DNA of 64,000 nucleotides from Termitomyces sp. T153 (GCA_018296165.2 JACKQL020000054.1:124001-188000), one strand, 5' to 3'. Shown: positions 1 to 11,954, counted from the stretch's first letter. The notes: generated by a model not told the origin, from the letters alone. Translations and numbers: made by a program.

Positions 1-11
1 CTGAATTTAGC

Positions 12-1143
12 TTGTTGATTTGCCAACCCCTAAACAGAGATGGAATGACTTCTGCCTCCTTTTCGAACTGGTCATTTCAGTTGCAACAGCTATGCATTAT
101 TTCAAGGACAGAACGCACCTTTAATGTAGCATATAATGCTATCAAGTCACGTAGTCCAACAGGCAACTATTTTTTGGCAGACGGGCGTCTTTTTCGTGCA
201 TTCAATCTTGATTCAGTTGTCAATCAGGATGATGAAAGCGCTCCAGTTGTTCTGCCTGTTGGGCAACAGGATATTGAATCCATTGCATTCAGTGAGGATG
301 ATGGAAGGGTTGCACTTCTGCACCGCAATGACTACAATATCATGCTGACTGTAATTGATATTCATGAAGAATTGATTTCCTCACAATTCACCACTAAACT
401 TGTCAGTGCACCCGATCTCAGCACCCTAGAATCTTGGACATTCCATCTCGACTTGAACCAAGTCAAACCTTCAGAATTCCTCACATCGATCTCAGTGGTC
501 TGTGCCAATGGAACGTGCCCAACATATCTGAGACCTCACACTTGCTTATTGGAGTTGGAGAATGGAGAATTTATCAAAAGTGAACCCATCCTGGATGATA
601 TGCTCTGTAATACTTCTTCTCTGTTGGAGTCAAAGTCAATATACTTACATGTCTTGCCCAGATTCTCCCTATTTAATGTTTTCGCCTTGCGGAAGATACT
701 TGATTCAGCGCCTGGGACTATGGTTCAATTCATATCCTAGGCTCCCGGTGGAGTCAAAATGCGCAAGCTTTGAAGCACACCCAGTGGTCCTACAGGCCGG
801 AACTTTCTACTTTCATGGCCAATATGCCTTTACAATTTACTATGTTATTATTGGTTTCTCAGCCTCTACATGTATGCTTCTCCGGAAGATCATTGGCACA
901 AACCATAAGGACCTTGGTGACTCAAGAATAATCTGTCTCTTTCCAGACAATTTGAAGATCCACAGAATTTCGGAGGCGTACCTGCTTTGGCCTGAAGATG
1001 ATGATGGTGAAGTCATCTTCGTTATCGCATCAGATCATCCAATCATCATCGAGACAGGGATACTGAGCAGAGATATGATGAGGGAAGATGCATGGACTCG
1101 TTTCACGGAAAGGCTTGATAAGCCGAATGGACAGTTTAGATAA
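12..1143 (+). pseudogene. C-terminal fragment of a propeller-like protein, frameshifted
   Basis: Two overlapping open frames (12-740 and 562-1143) read as one protein if a single frameshift is placed near 645-662. The first frame carries propeller-like text such as IESIAFSEDDGRVALLHR. The second resumes at LMFSPCGRYLI, a typical WD40-type FSPDGRYLA strand, and ends at a stop near 1143. The upstream part lies outside the window, so the start near 12 is not a real start. No GT-AG intron fits at the shift. I infer the C-terminal beta-propeller-like part of a larger protein (possibly of NACHT/WD40 type) that is a pseudogene or holds a sequencing error. The family is not firmly recognised. Confidence 0.35.
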
Positions 1144-1453
1144 CGACATATGGCCTTTGTTAATGCTATTATCCAATGCTTGACATCTTTTGAGGATAGC
1201 AATGGTGTATATTCACTTTGTGCGATCTTAAGGAACATAAGAAATAGCTTGATATTACAGGGAACAGCAGCAAAGACGATGTTCAAGCCAGAAAGTCTTT
1301 CCAGTGCAATTCATCCTGTCTCCAAAGGTCAGCTATGAGCTGATATACGACACCGAACTATCAATCCATGAATGATATGCTACATATAGATGTCCAGATG
1401 CTTGCTGCAAGTGAGATTTGTGCTGAGAGTTTCGCAAGTTCTGAGAAAAGTGA

Positions 1454-2220
1454 TCACGCCAGGAAGTCTGCTTGAGCCGTCAAATTGCCCTTCTCGACAT
1501 CATAGATTCCTATCTCAATATCTTGATATGTATCGGGATGCCTAACATGGATGTTTGAGCTGAGGAAACGAAACTCTCCAATCCAGTGCACAACTCGGCC
1601 AGCTGGTAGAGAAAGTGGTAGCCCATTGTAGTAACAAATGTCATATGGAGAACAAGTATTGGCTGCTGTTACTCAACTTTGCTTTTAACTTGAGTTGATA
1701 TTTGTATCGATTTCCAGAGATACGAACTCCAGAAATCACGTCTACCAAAAAGTCAATGGACAATGGCAGGCGGAAATCACAATTTAGGCTCGAGGTACTT
1801 ACACAGGGGACGAGCCGGACCCCTGAACAAATCACTCATCTCGCGAGGTGTTTCCAAAAGTGAAATTTCATGTCCTCAAGTATCCTCACCAATTGACTGA
1901 TCGTGACACTGAACGATCCCATTTTGAATTCTATTTCAAGCCCAGGATCGATACGCACCAGTTCAGAACACTAGAGAGTTGATTATTCATTTGACCTCGA
2001 TAGTTGATAGAGGCATTCTTATTATGAAGGTGTCGTTGGACGCGTTTTAAACAGAACACCACGAACAACATCAACAGGCAAGCGAGAAGACACAGTGCCG
2101 GATCATCACAATTGGTTCTGAAAATACCAGCAACGTAGGCAGGATAGTATTTCGATGAGGATAGACAAAGGTATTGATATGTGTCAAGTGTTCTGGCGTC
2201 TATCGCTGTAGCTTAGGAAT
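1454..2220 (-). CDS. Possible multi-exon membrane protein of unknown function
   Basis: Reading the minus strand gives coding-looking pieces joined by plausible introns. A hydrophobic segment with LLACLLMLFVVFCLKR lies near 2050-2110. A piece with GLEIEFKMGSFSVTISQL follows near 1900-1970. The last exon reads NTCSPYDICYYNGLPLSLPA and ends with a stop at 1454. A clear GTAAGT donor near 1801 and a CAG acceptor near 1670 join the last two pieces in phase. The internal joins around 1850-1990 are uncertain and no start was fixed. I do not recognise the family. One membrane span followed by a C-terminal domain is the most that can be said. It could also be a relic. Confidence 0.25.
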
Positions 2221-2279
2221 AGCGGTTGAGTGCAATGATTTACGGTTATGCATTTGACCAAGAGAATTAAAGCCTGACT

Positions 2280-4005
2280 TCAATGTCCCCCGTCCTTTCC
2301 TTCCGGCTTTCTTGCCTTGAAAATACCCCGCTCTATCACGTTCTTCACAATCTCGCGGACATTCTCTTGCGCCTCGTCCGCTGCCATCGTCTTATATTTC
2401 CTTCGTCCTATGGATAATGTATTCAGGTAAGGGTAATTTCCACTGAGATTACAAGTACATACCGACAATGGCCCAATTCCTCGTACTCGGAATCCTCAAC
2501 GTCTCACACTCGATATCCCATCCGCAATGCAACGTCAACGACGCCAACCAAATCCTATACATAGAGTACGAGCTCCCATTCCCGCCTTCACCTCCCAGAT
2601 TCAGCGTATCGGCGAAATTAGGGCTAGGAACTGGGAACATCGGTGTCGTACTACGCTCAAATTTCGCGTCGAACGTCCATGCACAGCAGGGTATATTTAT
2701 ATAGCCCGATGCGTTGTATAGAGTTGAGACTACAGGCACCCATGGCGTGAGTTCGTCGGCGTGGTTGCCAATGATGAAGACACCAGGTTGGAAGTATGGA
2801 TCGGAAGAGGTGGATGTAGGATCGAACGCGTGTACTTGGAGGTTGTCTTGGGTTGATTGAGGGTAGTGTAACCATGAAGTGCGAGCGCGGACGTCGATGC
2901 CTCGTCCTACATACCCTTCTTGGGTCAGAATATGGGTGAGGAGGCCATTGCCGCATCTACGGGACGAGTCAGTTTCACAGTAATTGGAAAGATGCCTCAA
3001 GTTACCCGAAGTCGAGAAAGCCGCCCGGTGGACGAGGCCAAGCTCTCCACGGCTCATTAGCATCTGTCTTCAGAGTGTGTTCAGAGTCTGCAAAAAAAGT
3101 ATTTTTCCAGAAGAGCATCAAGTAGGTTGCGATGCCGATGTCCTAGTGTTTACTCAGCATGAAGACCAAGGTATCTGCGAGATCTCTGTTCTTGCCTCGA
3201 ACACATGCTTCAGCGGATCTGTGACCTCCTGCCAGGTATCTACAAGATGCTTATGCCGCTCGCGCATGATGAGGTACAAGTCCTGGTAAGGTTCGCGATT
3301 AACCAGGCAATCATGCATGACTCGCTTCTTGTAATTCGTAAGCGCACCCCAGCCATACCGGTCTAGTGTATCCAAGAGTGCGAGGCAGGTGCGATACAAC
3401 CGTGCATTCAGATCAGTCGGAGTGTTTGGCAAGGGTATGACCTCTATCCGTAGTGTGGCTGGGTCCGATTGAAGATATCTGAATGCCAGATGAGAGACAG
3501 CAGGATGGTAATATGGCAAAGCCTCCCCAGGTACAAGAATTGGCGTCAATAACAAAGTATCTGGAGACGATGTGTCTGGTGATTGATTCGAATCTTCTAG
3601 TTCGTACAGTGAACAGTATTGTTCGAGTGAAGCATCCCTTCCTGGTCGTCTAGCCAGAAGTTTCCGATGGGTTGATGAGATCAGTCGCCTACCCTTTAGC
3701 TTGGGTATTTCTGCAGGAAATTCCGAGGTTATCTCTGCTACGGTTTCTGAGCGCAATATCAAGGTTGAATTGTATTCAGGATGATGTACCAGCTGAGAAA
3801 TAGCGATCTCAAACTTTGATAGTGTGAATGAAGGGGGTGAGCTAAGAGATCCCGAAATTTAACTCACCAGTTCAGCAGGAAAAGAGGCTGTACATGTTAC
3901 GAGTGGCAGCCACGGCACTTCTTCATTTATGAGCGATAGAGAGGGCATTATGGTATTGTGGGAAGAGCAGGGAAAGGGCTCGAAGCGGGGACGATGAGAG
4001 CTCAT
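2280..4005 (-). CDS. TRM44: tRNA(Ser) Um44 2'-O-methyltransferase (Trm44)
   Basis: Five exons on the minus strand: 4005-3868, 3792-3196, 3142-3006, 2956-2463 and 2407-2280. Their lengths sum to 1494 nt, or 497 aa in one uninterrupted frame. The SAM-binding motif is split by intron 3 and reads FLDFG-CGNGLLTHILTQEGY, followed by GIDVRARTSWLHYP. Later conserved blocks are IIGNHADELTPWVPV, PCCAWTFDAKF and YRIWLASLTLHCGWDIE. This order matches Trm44/METTL19, which methylates the ribose of U44 in tRNA-Ser. Introns are 49-75 nt. Intron 2 (3143-3195) has a GC donor in place of GT, and the frame and the family sequence DIGIATYLMLFWKNTF are kept across it. The start at 4005 is the ATG that opens the in-frame first exon. 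Function follows from the family, while exon limits are inferred. Confidence 0.88.
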
Positions 4006-4566
4006 GACTTGAGACAGTTGAATTAATCTAAGGTGAATGTAATTGCCTTTCCTAGTGGCGTACAAGAAAACTACCGCGTCACGTCGAAGTCGAAGGTAAT
4101 CAAAGTATCAAAGTGGGAAATATGCAAATTTCATATTTGTCATGATCACCGATGATAAACGAAAATCTAATCTGATCTGATCTAGAGAAGGGTCTTGCCA
4201 GGAATCTTATGTGTGAAGTAGGGCTTGAATGTTCGCTGTAGGTCAGCTGCTCATCATTCTTTCGAGTTCCGTAAATTTTAGGGTCCGTTCAAGAAGAATG
4301 GTCGCATGACCAGTTTCTGAACTGATTGATGACCACAATCACGGCTTCTGAAAATGCCATTCCGGAGGCAAGACCAAGTCATAGAATTTGGAGCGTTGAT
4401 CATACTCTACGCAGACGCTTAGTGGTTTACGACAAATAGATAGAATGCAGTGGGACACTTAGCGCGCGACGCGGTGAACGAAATCTACCTAATTTGCAAT
4501 TACCCCACATTTTCCCCGCCGGACCTTCTAAACACGGACATAGCCGCCCCGGCCCCGTACTTCTAA

Positions 4567-4572
4567 TATAAA
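4567..4572 (+). promoter_or_regulatory. TATA box candidate
   Basis: TATAAA sits 87 nt before the ATG of the small gene at 4659 in an otherwise GC-rich stretch. A pyrimidine-rich leader follows. The distance allows a leader of about 55-60 nt. No other core element is evident. Confidence 0.45.
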
Positions 4573-4658
4573 CTCACCGGCCGAGAGTCTGCTCTTCCCA
4601 CAGCCTTTTTCACTAACGAGACCATCAGCCCCAACTCTATATCGCTCTCGACCCGTCA

Positions 4659-5136
4659 ATGGCTGAAGTCAGTCCTGCCACTGTCGAAATCAACGACGCC
4701 ATCTTCTGCGGTGCTCACCTCAAAGAAGTCGTGAGTAAGCTCTTCATCATCGCATCTCATCCGCACCCTGAGTGATTTGTGGTGATCGAGCACATGAGCT
4801 GAGTTTAGCATCTTTCTAGTGCTCGGACTGCTCCTATGACGGGAGGGAGGAAAACGATGCTTTCTATGGGGTTCGTGGTGTTTCTGCCATGTCTGACAAT
4901 GTCTAACAAAGTTTACAGTTCGATCCCATAGATAGGGACCCCATTGACTCTCCTTCAGTCACTCAGAACAAGGACGGAGTCTACCAATGTAAGAAGCATG
5001 GCTCTGCAGGTTCGCGACTTTTGATTGTACATTGCCGTAAGTGATACTGACTATTACAGGATGTAACCAGTGTTTTGGTTGGAAGAAGCAGATCACCAGG
5101 GCACGTACCGCTGCGAAGAAGGCAGGAAAGAAGTAG
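4659..5136 (+). CDS. Small Cys/His-rich protein, 96 aa
   Basis: Four exons: 4659-4730, 4820-4870, 4919-5009 and 5060-5136, together 291 nt. Two metal-binding-type motifs stand out: CGAH-x5-CSDC near residues 17-28 and CKKH-x4-CNQC near residues 65-75. Between them lies an acidic segment, YDGREENDAFYG and FDPIDRDP. The C-terminus is Lys/Arg/Ala-rich. The paired C-x2-H and C-x2-C spacing suggests one or two zinc sites, so this could be a small MYND- or treble-clef-like adaptor, but I do not recognise a named family. Introns 2 and 3 both use a GTTCG donor, and only this splicing keeps both Cys/His motifs and the frame. Codon use looks like that of the neighbouring genes. Confidence 0.7.
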
Positions 5137-5300
5137 TTCCACGTATATATCTAATGCAATGCCCGTAGATGCTAGCAATGTATACTATTCCGATCACGAT
5201 ACATCGTTCTATTGATAAGTACCGACAATGTCCACAATAATGCGAAGATGTCTAGGGACTTCTTTGGCAATATCTACACCCATGGAGTTCCCTTTTTTCT

Positions 5301-7244
5301 TCACACGACATACCGCGTAATAATCAGGAAACCGCTCCCCACAATCTCGCAAAGGCCCGAAAATACTAGTGGCCTCCACCATGCGAAAGACGAGGACAAT
5401 AATACCCTAGCGATGGGAGTACCTAGATCTCGTTTTACATCAGTGAATCAGGGGGATATAGAGGACTAGTGCGCACCAACAAGCCTTCCAATGCCTGTGT
5501 TCGAAGGACCTACGATCAGAAAAGGTATAAATCGTCAAAATTCATTCTCGCCTGTAAATGCGAAGAAAATCCCAACTCTAGTCCCAATTTCTGCGTCGTT
5601 CTTGGCCAGTGAGGCAATCAAAGGTAGGATCGAGCCTGCCCCTAACAGTATAAATTCAAACCTCATATCACACCCCGTTGACTGACAGAGGATGGGAATG
5701 TATACGTACAGGCGCTCGAGAAGAACCCGTACAATATAGCGAACATTATGGTGCTGGGTATATCTTGCACGAAGGGCATGAAAAAGATGAGGATTCCCAC
5801 TGAGATCATACAGAAGATCAAAAGATTATAGGCTCCTAGTCTAGGGACGAGAAAGTTTGGTATGATGCGGCCTATGGCGTTGATACCATTAAGGATAACC
5901 AGCTAGAGTTTGCGATCGTAAACATGGAGCCAGGTTCGATCAAAGGAATTCAAAGATACCGCATAAAAAGAAAAACTAGGTGTCAAGCCATTCATAATTG
6001 CCTGGAGCTGAATAAAGTAGATTGGGAAGTAAAGGCTCGCCAGTATGAATAAAGGTTCTATGTTGGATTTGTAATAAAGGCGTATCCATCGCTCAAAGAA
6101 TATCCACTCACCCAAGAACTGTCGCTACATAGGCCGGCCCTCGGATGAACTTTTTGAAAGACCGGAGGGTACTACCTTCTCTACGAGTGCGATGACAAAA
6201 AGACCGGTATTTAGGCCTGCACTAGCCCTAACGCCTGTACGAAATCCGGCGCGTCCATGGAATAAGCTGTTAAGCATGATGGGATGGACGGTAGCGCCGA
6301 CTCCGGAGCCCTGAATTACATGCATGAATATCAAGATACGAGGTTTGTGGGTCTTAACCAGGAGACTTACAGATGCTGCGATACCGAGAGCTACTGCACG
6401 GCGGCGTCGAAAATAGTGGGCGATAACAGCCATGCCGGGGACGTACGTCATGCCTGAAGCGATTCCTAGACCCAAGCCTTGAGCGAGGAATACCTATTGA
6501 AGGTTAAGTAAGAAAAGGAGGCGTTACATGGGTGGTTGTGCACCTGATAATATTGTCCTGACTGGGTCAGGGATAATGTAAATAGACAGATGGAAAAGAG
6601 GACGAGCCCCCGATCATAAGATGATGGCTATATCACAGTCAAATCGAAGTCTTCGGACCATCATAACAGAGCGACGTGCAAGTATCCTACATCGAACGCT
6701 CTTCCTGTGAAAAGGCCCACAGAAATGACCAGGAAGAGCTGAACACTCTCGATCCAGCTAAACAACGTAAAGTCAGGGGCTACACTGTGAATTAATATCG
6801 AAATGATGGCCTCTTGGCCTGATTTGCGACGACGAATCATGCGTAAGGTATTCTCTAATATAGAGATCTATGTTCAAGTTTGTGTTATTAGTCGATTGGC
6901 AGAAATCGAGCATCACGGTGGCTCACCATTGTATACGCCGAATGCGTTAACATATCTAGACAAAGTATGGGTCGCAGTTTTATTGAACTCAAGAGAAGGG
7001 TACGAACCCCAACGTGGCAAACTGGTGGCACCACCTGAAAGGAATACACGTGAGATCCAAATGCATGGACGATGCGAGGCAGTCCTTACACCTTAAAGAC
7101 CACGAACCATGCTTTCCATCCGCCCTCAGCAAACTCCGCTTCCCGAAATACTAGAGTATTGACCTGGGCTTCTTCAACAGCGAATGCATTTCTCTTCATG
7201 ACGGAGGGATCTTTCGAATTCTGCGTTTCGGGACTGGATGACAT
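5301..7244 (-). pseudogene. Decayed monocarboxylate-type MFS transporter
   Basis: Family-typical blocks run along the minus strand in order: a cytosolic N-terminus (7244-7090), then FATLGYVNAFGVYN, SQISWIESVQLFL, GLGLGIASGMTYVPGMAVI, RAGFRTGVRASAGLNTGL, NGINAIGRIIPNFLV, ASLAKNDAEIGTRVGIFF and FAWWRPLVFSGLC, with a stop at 5301. These are the transmembrane helices of fungal monocarboxylate-like major facilitator proteins, about 10 short exons. Several breaks are present. The block after SAGLNTGLFVIAL has lost about nine residues and its frame (6150-6190). The exon starting near 6067 is out of phase, and a shift is likely in a G-run near 6610. Two introns begin with GC (6818-6758 and 5551-5495). 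Several independent lesions argue for a pseudogene. A surviving variant with errors in my exon joins is less likely. Confidence 0.72.
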
Positions 7245-9039
7245 CGTGGTGTAGAACAGGCCTTGAGCGTTGGTGGGATGTAAGAAAGAAGAAACATGAA
7301 ATGAATGAAGTCGATTGGCTGGTCGATAAGATACCATACCGTCCAGCAGGAGGAATGTCAGATCAGCCTTTCGTCAAACGAATAGGACTGGCTTCAGCTC
7401 AAGGAAAGAGAATCCAGAACACCAAATCCACAACCACATGAAGTTCAAGTCCTTCCAATGCGGAGTGAAGACGAAGGCAGAAGAATTTCCAAAGATATAT
7501 ACATGCTGTCAATATCGAAAAAGACTTTTGTGGTAGTAGCAGTGGAATCGATGATAGCTTCTGGATTGGGCATTCCTAAGTGCCAGCTTCCAAGTTGATC
7601 TTCCATTTTTGGATTTTCGATCATTCCCAGGGAGATAAATTCAATGTTAGTAAGATTGCTAGTGAGGATATGGGGTTTGGATGAAGGGGCCGGCACAACT
7701 CATCAAGAAAGTCCCGAGGGATCGATGTCGGGACTCAACATGACGTAAACCCCCAAGCAAAGCACCTCCTCTGAGTACACAGTGACCCAACCCAGCAAAG
7801 ACAATTGCTCTCTCGCCATTAGATCTATGGTCATGATGTGAGGATCGTGAAGTGAATAAGCATCACCACGACTTCATATGTACGGCTCCCAGATGAATAT
7901 GAGGCGAAGTCTGATCCGAGCCTCGCTTTCCTTATCGTTGTTCGCCAACGATGCGACCATGGTCCATAGGTACAACTATTCCCGCCGGGAATGTGGTTAG
8001 GGACTACAGAAGAATAAAAATGAGATGTATACGCACAAGAACTGGTAAAAAAACCAATCAATATTGAAAATTCCCAGACCATCCTTTGATGACCAAGACA
8101 GATAAATATTGATACGACCAATACCATTGGTGAAATTTAATGAGGCTTGGCTAGGGATACCTATGAGATAGTTTCAAGATTTCTGCCAATAATCATATCA
8201 TTGTTCAAGAATGAAAATGAAACATAAAGGCATCTGAGCAGGCGACAAGGTGGGTCAAATGAAATTGAACCATCAAACTTAGAAAGCTACAAGCCTGGTG
8301 CGGAGATAACGGCCTGAAGAGGAAAAAATTATTTATTGATAGAATTTGGTTCAATGCAGGCAATAGCTCGGTGTCCAGCCCTAGTGCTATTAGCTAGGCA
8401 TTTTTGGCTTTCGAGAAATAGAGGATGCAAGACTGTCCACGTCCATATTGACATGAAGGTGAAATGCATTGACAGGACACGCTTATTGTGAACGCATGCA
8501 TATTCATAGATACCGTATACGGAAATGCGGAGGAATGATGTCGGTCTTTGTAGATAGTACTCGTACTCCATTTATCTTTGTCAAGGCAATATATGGTGGT
8601 GCGTTCTGCCCCGGAAAAGCCCAGAGCCATCTCAAGCCCCAGTTTCGGCCGCCGTAGGGTATTATTGTCGTAATGGTGACCGGAATGGTGAGATTTAAGG
8701 AAGTAATTGCCATTCTTCCAGTTGGGACGGACAAGTTTTCCGTTGTGACTAACCATTGTGGACAACACTTCTCACTATGATTGTAGTGGAGCTTGCCTTG
8801 TTTTCGACTTGTTTCGATTTGAGAGACGGTCTGGTTGGCATGATCAACGAGCTCTGGCGGAACTTCATTCGAGGACTCCCAACTCGCCTTATAAATCGCT
8901 GCCGAACTTCCCAAAACAACCTGACCCTGGAGGATAATGGTACCAAGGTTAATACAAGTCGAGCTCGGAACCATATGCTTGAAGCTTCTTTTTTTGATAT
9001 ACGGCATAATAGGCAAGTTGTGTCACAAGATTTATCGCA
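7245..9039. other. Stretch without a recognisable gene
   Basis: Open frames of up to 170 codons occur (for example 8504-9016 minus and 8756-9139 plus), but none has a recognisable domain and they overlap on both strands. A short span near 8950-8880 minus reads a little like a kinase glycine loop (VVLGSSAAIYKASWE), but the following sequence does not continue as a kinase. I see no RNA gene here. Confidence 0.4.
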
Positions 9040-9545
9040 CGTCCGTAACGGAACTATAATTCTGCAGATAGAACACAGGATGCTGGCTGTTGATGTATCC
9101 TTCTGCATGCGTTCATTCAAGAAAAAGACTTGTCTCTAAGTCAATATCAAGTCTACGTGCTCGAAGCCTTCCCCTTCCAACATAGACATCTATGTAGAGA
9201 ATAGGGGATAATTACAGAATTTATTACACATCCGTAACGGAACTATGATTCTACAGATTGGATATCAGTGTACTAGACCACTTACTACCAGTGACGGTTT
9301 AGAATTTCTCAAGGAAGCTAAATATAAAGTTCGATGCATGCGGTCGTTCATTTTGATTCTGATTTCATATTCTTTTTGTTCCATCAATAGTGTGCTGATT
9401 TTGTCTTCCTTGGCTAATGAATCTGTAATATTTGCAACTGGAATTCAGCTCAGAGTGAACACGTGAACACGATCGTTCGAGAAAAGGGCTTCTCTTCAGG
9501 TCAATATCCACTCATTCTCTACACTTTGAAGCTTCGCTTTCCGAC
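9040..9545 (+). repeat. Diverged local duplication, two copies
   Basis: The segment TCCGTAACGGAACTAT followed by ATTCT occurs at about 9042 and again at 9231. Further on, CGTTCATTCAAGAAAAAG and the following text (about 9110-9180) reappear in altered form at 9474-9545: gaaaa, then tcaatatc, then gaagc..cttt. Order and spacing are roughly kept, so this is an old tandem or near-tandem duplication of about 200-300 bp. No gene is seen in either copy. Confidence 0.5.
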
Positions 9546-11671
9546 GAAAGAACGATGCAACAAATTTGGTTTTTGACGTTATCCGTTATCTCCGCCCATG
9601 AATCTCGAGCCTGGTAGAAATGAGACTCGCATTCCGAGATCTAAAATAGATCGAGGCCTTCATCCTCAAACTTTTCAACGCGCTGTATACATGCAAGTTG
9701 TTTGATTATGTAAGTGATAGGAAACCCCTCAGTTGGCGACGTGTCAAACAACAAAAGAAGCAGTGCCCAATGAGTCAAATGTTTTCATTGGTGCAGATTA
9801 CCATGCATAATGTCCGAATTGCCATACATGTGTTGATGGAGAAAAGGTTGAGCTAGCTCACTGGAAAGAAACAAGGAAAGCAAAAAAGGACCTCTCCTAT
9901 TTGTCCAGCCGCACCCTTGAAGGACCCCCACTTGATCTGCCATCACTACTTGTCCTCAGTCTCGGATTGATACTGCCAGATGATCCAATGTCCGTATTTG
10001 GATCATTAGTCAGCAGTCAGTTAGAGTCGACTGTGTCTTAACCCATAGGCTTTGGCGGCTTTGATGGAAGCACAAACCTATGAGTCATCATAGAGTATGG
10101 GGTACAAAAGAGGTTGTTCATCTGCACTAGAAATAGCTTTCATTTGCACTGATGGAATTTAGTAAGGCATCCTTTTATGCCCTGATTTGTTGTTGATGAT
10201 TTGTTGTTGAAGGCTTACAACGCCAGCCTTGAGTGTCTCTTCATGGTTGAGTGTCACCAAAAATGTTCAAAATTTCAATGAGTTAAGTGTTGGGATTGCA
10301 GCAAAAGGTGTATGTTCAAACCCTTCTTATAACATTATTGAAACTGTTGCAATACATCTTCTACAATATCTTCTACAATATATGGGACGACTCCTGGGAA
10401 AGCGGCTGTGCACCTATTATATGCGACGACTTTTGGATTGTGCTGACTAAAATTTGTCAGCTGCTGACCAAGAACCTTCCTTTTTGGGTAACTTGGCTGT
10501 TTTTTGCACTTTGAATGGGGAAAAAAATGGCATAACAGACGGCTTTGGTTGATAGCATGTGTACAATAAATCTATTGTTCTTTTGAGCTATTGAAATTGA
10601 TATTTCAGGCAATTTTCAGCCTTTTTCAGGTATCACTAATGTGAAATGTACTGTCTTTTAATGTACCTCTTCAAGCAACACTTCTGGCTGTTCTTTGAGG
10701 AAGAAGCATGTTCCATGCATGTATTTCTTATCAATAAAAGTTCAGGACAATGAATTTTTATGATCAAAATGGCCAAAGAAATGACATAACATGTTTCTTT
10801 GACTCTTGAAAGTTTCTACTTATCCTTTGAAAAGGAGAATAGTTGGCCTCTGTATATCCCTAGAAAACCATGGTTCCTGAAGGACTTTGAGAGGCTCATG
10901 ACCTACAGTATGTTTTGACCATAAATCTGACTTGAATTTGATTGCTGATATCTCCTAACTTGGAATGTGTATTCTGTGATGTTAGGTGGTACCAACATTG
11001 AATTGTAAATTCAAATCCTCAATCAAACAAAGTGAGGCTATACTTGAACTGTGCTGATAGCTGTATACTGGCTTTCCGATTTCAAGGTGTATGGTTCAGA
11101 CTTGAAAGTGTGAATTCTTAGAATTTTACAGTAATCAGTTCCTATATCTTAGAGTCAACTTACTCCTGATCATCTCCAGCTTTTCCTGCTCTCAATAGAT
11201 ATTTGACTACATTATAACAGCCTCTGAAAGGGATAGTGGATTTAATTTATTATGCTACTTTTGGTGAAGAGAGCATTGAAGATTACTTTGAGATGGAAAA
11301 AGCTTCAGAAGGCAGTATTAATATAGAATATATAAAGTTGATGGTCCTCTGTTATGGACTGCAACAGGAGGTTTTTTGCTCATTACTATGAAATATATGT
11401 ATGTTTTGATAGATTGTCTTGCTAATAGCTGTAGGCTAGGTCCTGTTTCTGAGGATCCACAGGGTTTCTGATTTGAAGGTGTATGGTTTGTAATTAGATG
11501 ATTGTATGTCAGATATATTGAGTTGAAGAAAACAGATGAGTGATGTGTAATGAATCTTGATTAGATAGAGTATTGGAAAGGGATTATTGAAGCATTGTCA
11601 CCACTTTAATAAAGAATCAAGTCAAAGGTCTGATTGCTAAGTGTTAGTACCACTTAGTGATACCATAAATG
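9546..11671. other. AT-rich gene-free stretch with short dispersed repeats
   Basis: No long open frame or domain is visible. The base composition is clearly more AT-rich than the flanks. Short repeats are present: TTGTTGTTGATGATTTGTTG near 10188-10212, a doubled ATATCTTCTACA near 10360-10380, and AAGGTGTATGGTT at about 11095 and 11480. A diverged single copy of the 61-bp unit lies near 10996-11050. It may be an old, decayed mobile element, but no terminus could be fixed. Confidence 0.4.
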
Positions 11672-11910
11672 CAGCATTGAGTTGACAAAATACAAGGACC
11701 TAACCAAACATAGTGAGGTTGGGTCTGGATCTCAGCATTGAGTTGACAAAATACAAAGACCTAACCAAACATAGTGAGGTTGGGTCTGGATCTCAGCATT
11801 GACTTTGAAATACAAGGACCTAACTGAACAAAGTGAGTTTGGATCTGGGACTAAGCATTGAGTAGAATATCGAGGACCTAACCAAATGAAGTGAGGTTGG
11901 GTCTGGGATG
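11672..11910 (+). repeat. 61-bp tandem repeat, four units
   Basis: Units begin with CAGCATTGAG at 11672 and 11733. These two are almost identical over 61 bp. Diverged units follow near 11794 and 11852. Each unit contains GACCTAAC and GTGAGGTTGGGTCTGG. Decay increases toward the right, where the array runs into the hairpin at 11917. No coding frame runs through it. Confidence 0.8.
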
Positions 11911-11916
11911 AAGCAA

Positions 11917-11954
11917 GAGCTACAGGCCCGTGCCTTCGGCACGGGCCGTAGCTC
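11917..11954 (+). other. Near-perfect long hairpin
   Basis: GAGCTAC-a-GGCCCGTGCC, loop TTC, then GGCACGGGCC-GTAGCTC. The arms are 17 bp with one bulged A and a 3-nt loop. GC content is far above the surrounding AT-rich DNA. Helitrons end in a hairpin followed by CTRR, but no CTRR follows here, so that identity is unproven. A transposon terminus or an extrusion-prone palindrome are the main options. Confidence 0.75.

Noticed and set aside
8394..9139. Overlapping open frames on both strands, one with a weak kinase-loop look.
   Set aside because: No second kinase motif follows, frames on both strands are equally long, and the text does not resemble any family I know.
11917..11954. Helitron 3' end.
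   Set aside because: The hairpin is right for it, but no CTRR follows and no rolling-circle or helicase coding is nearby.
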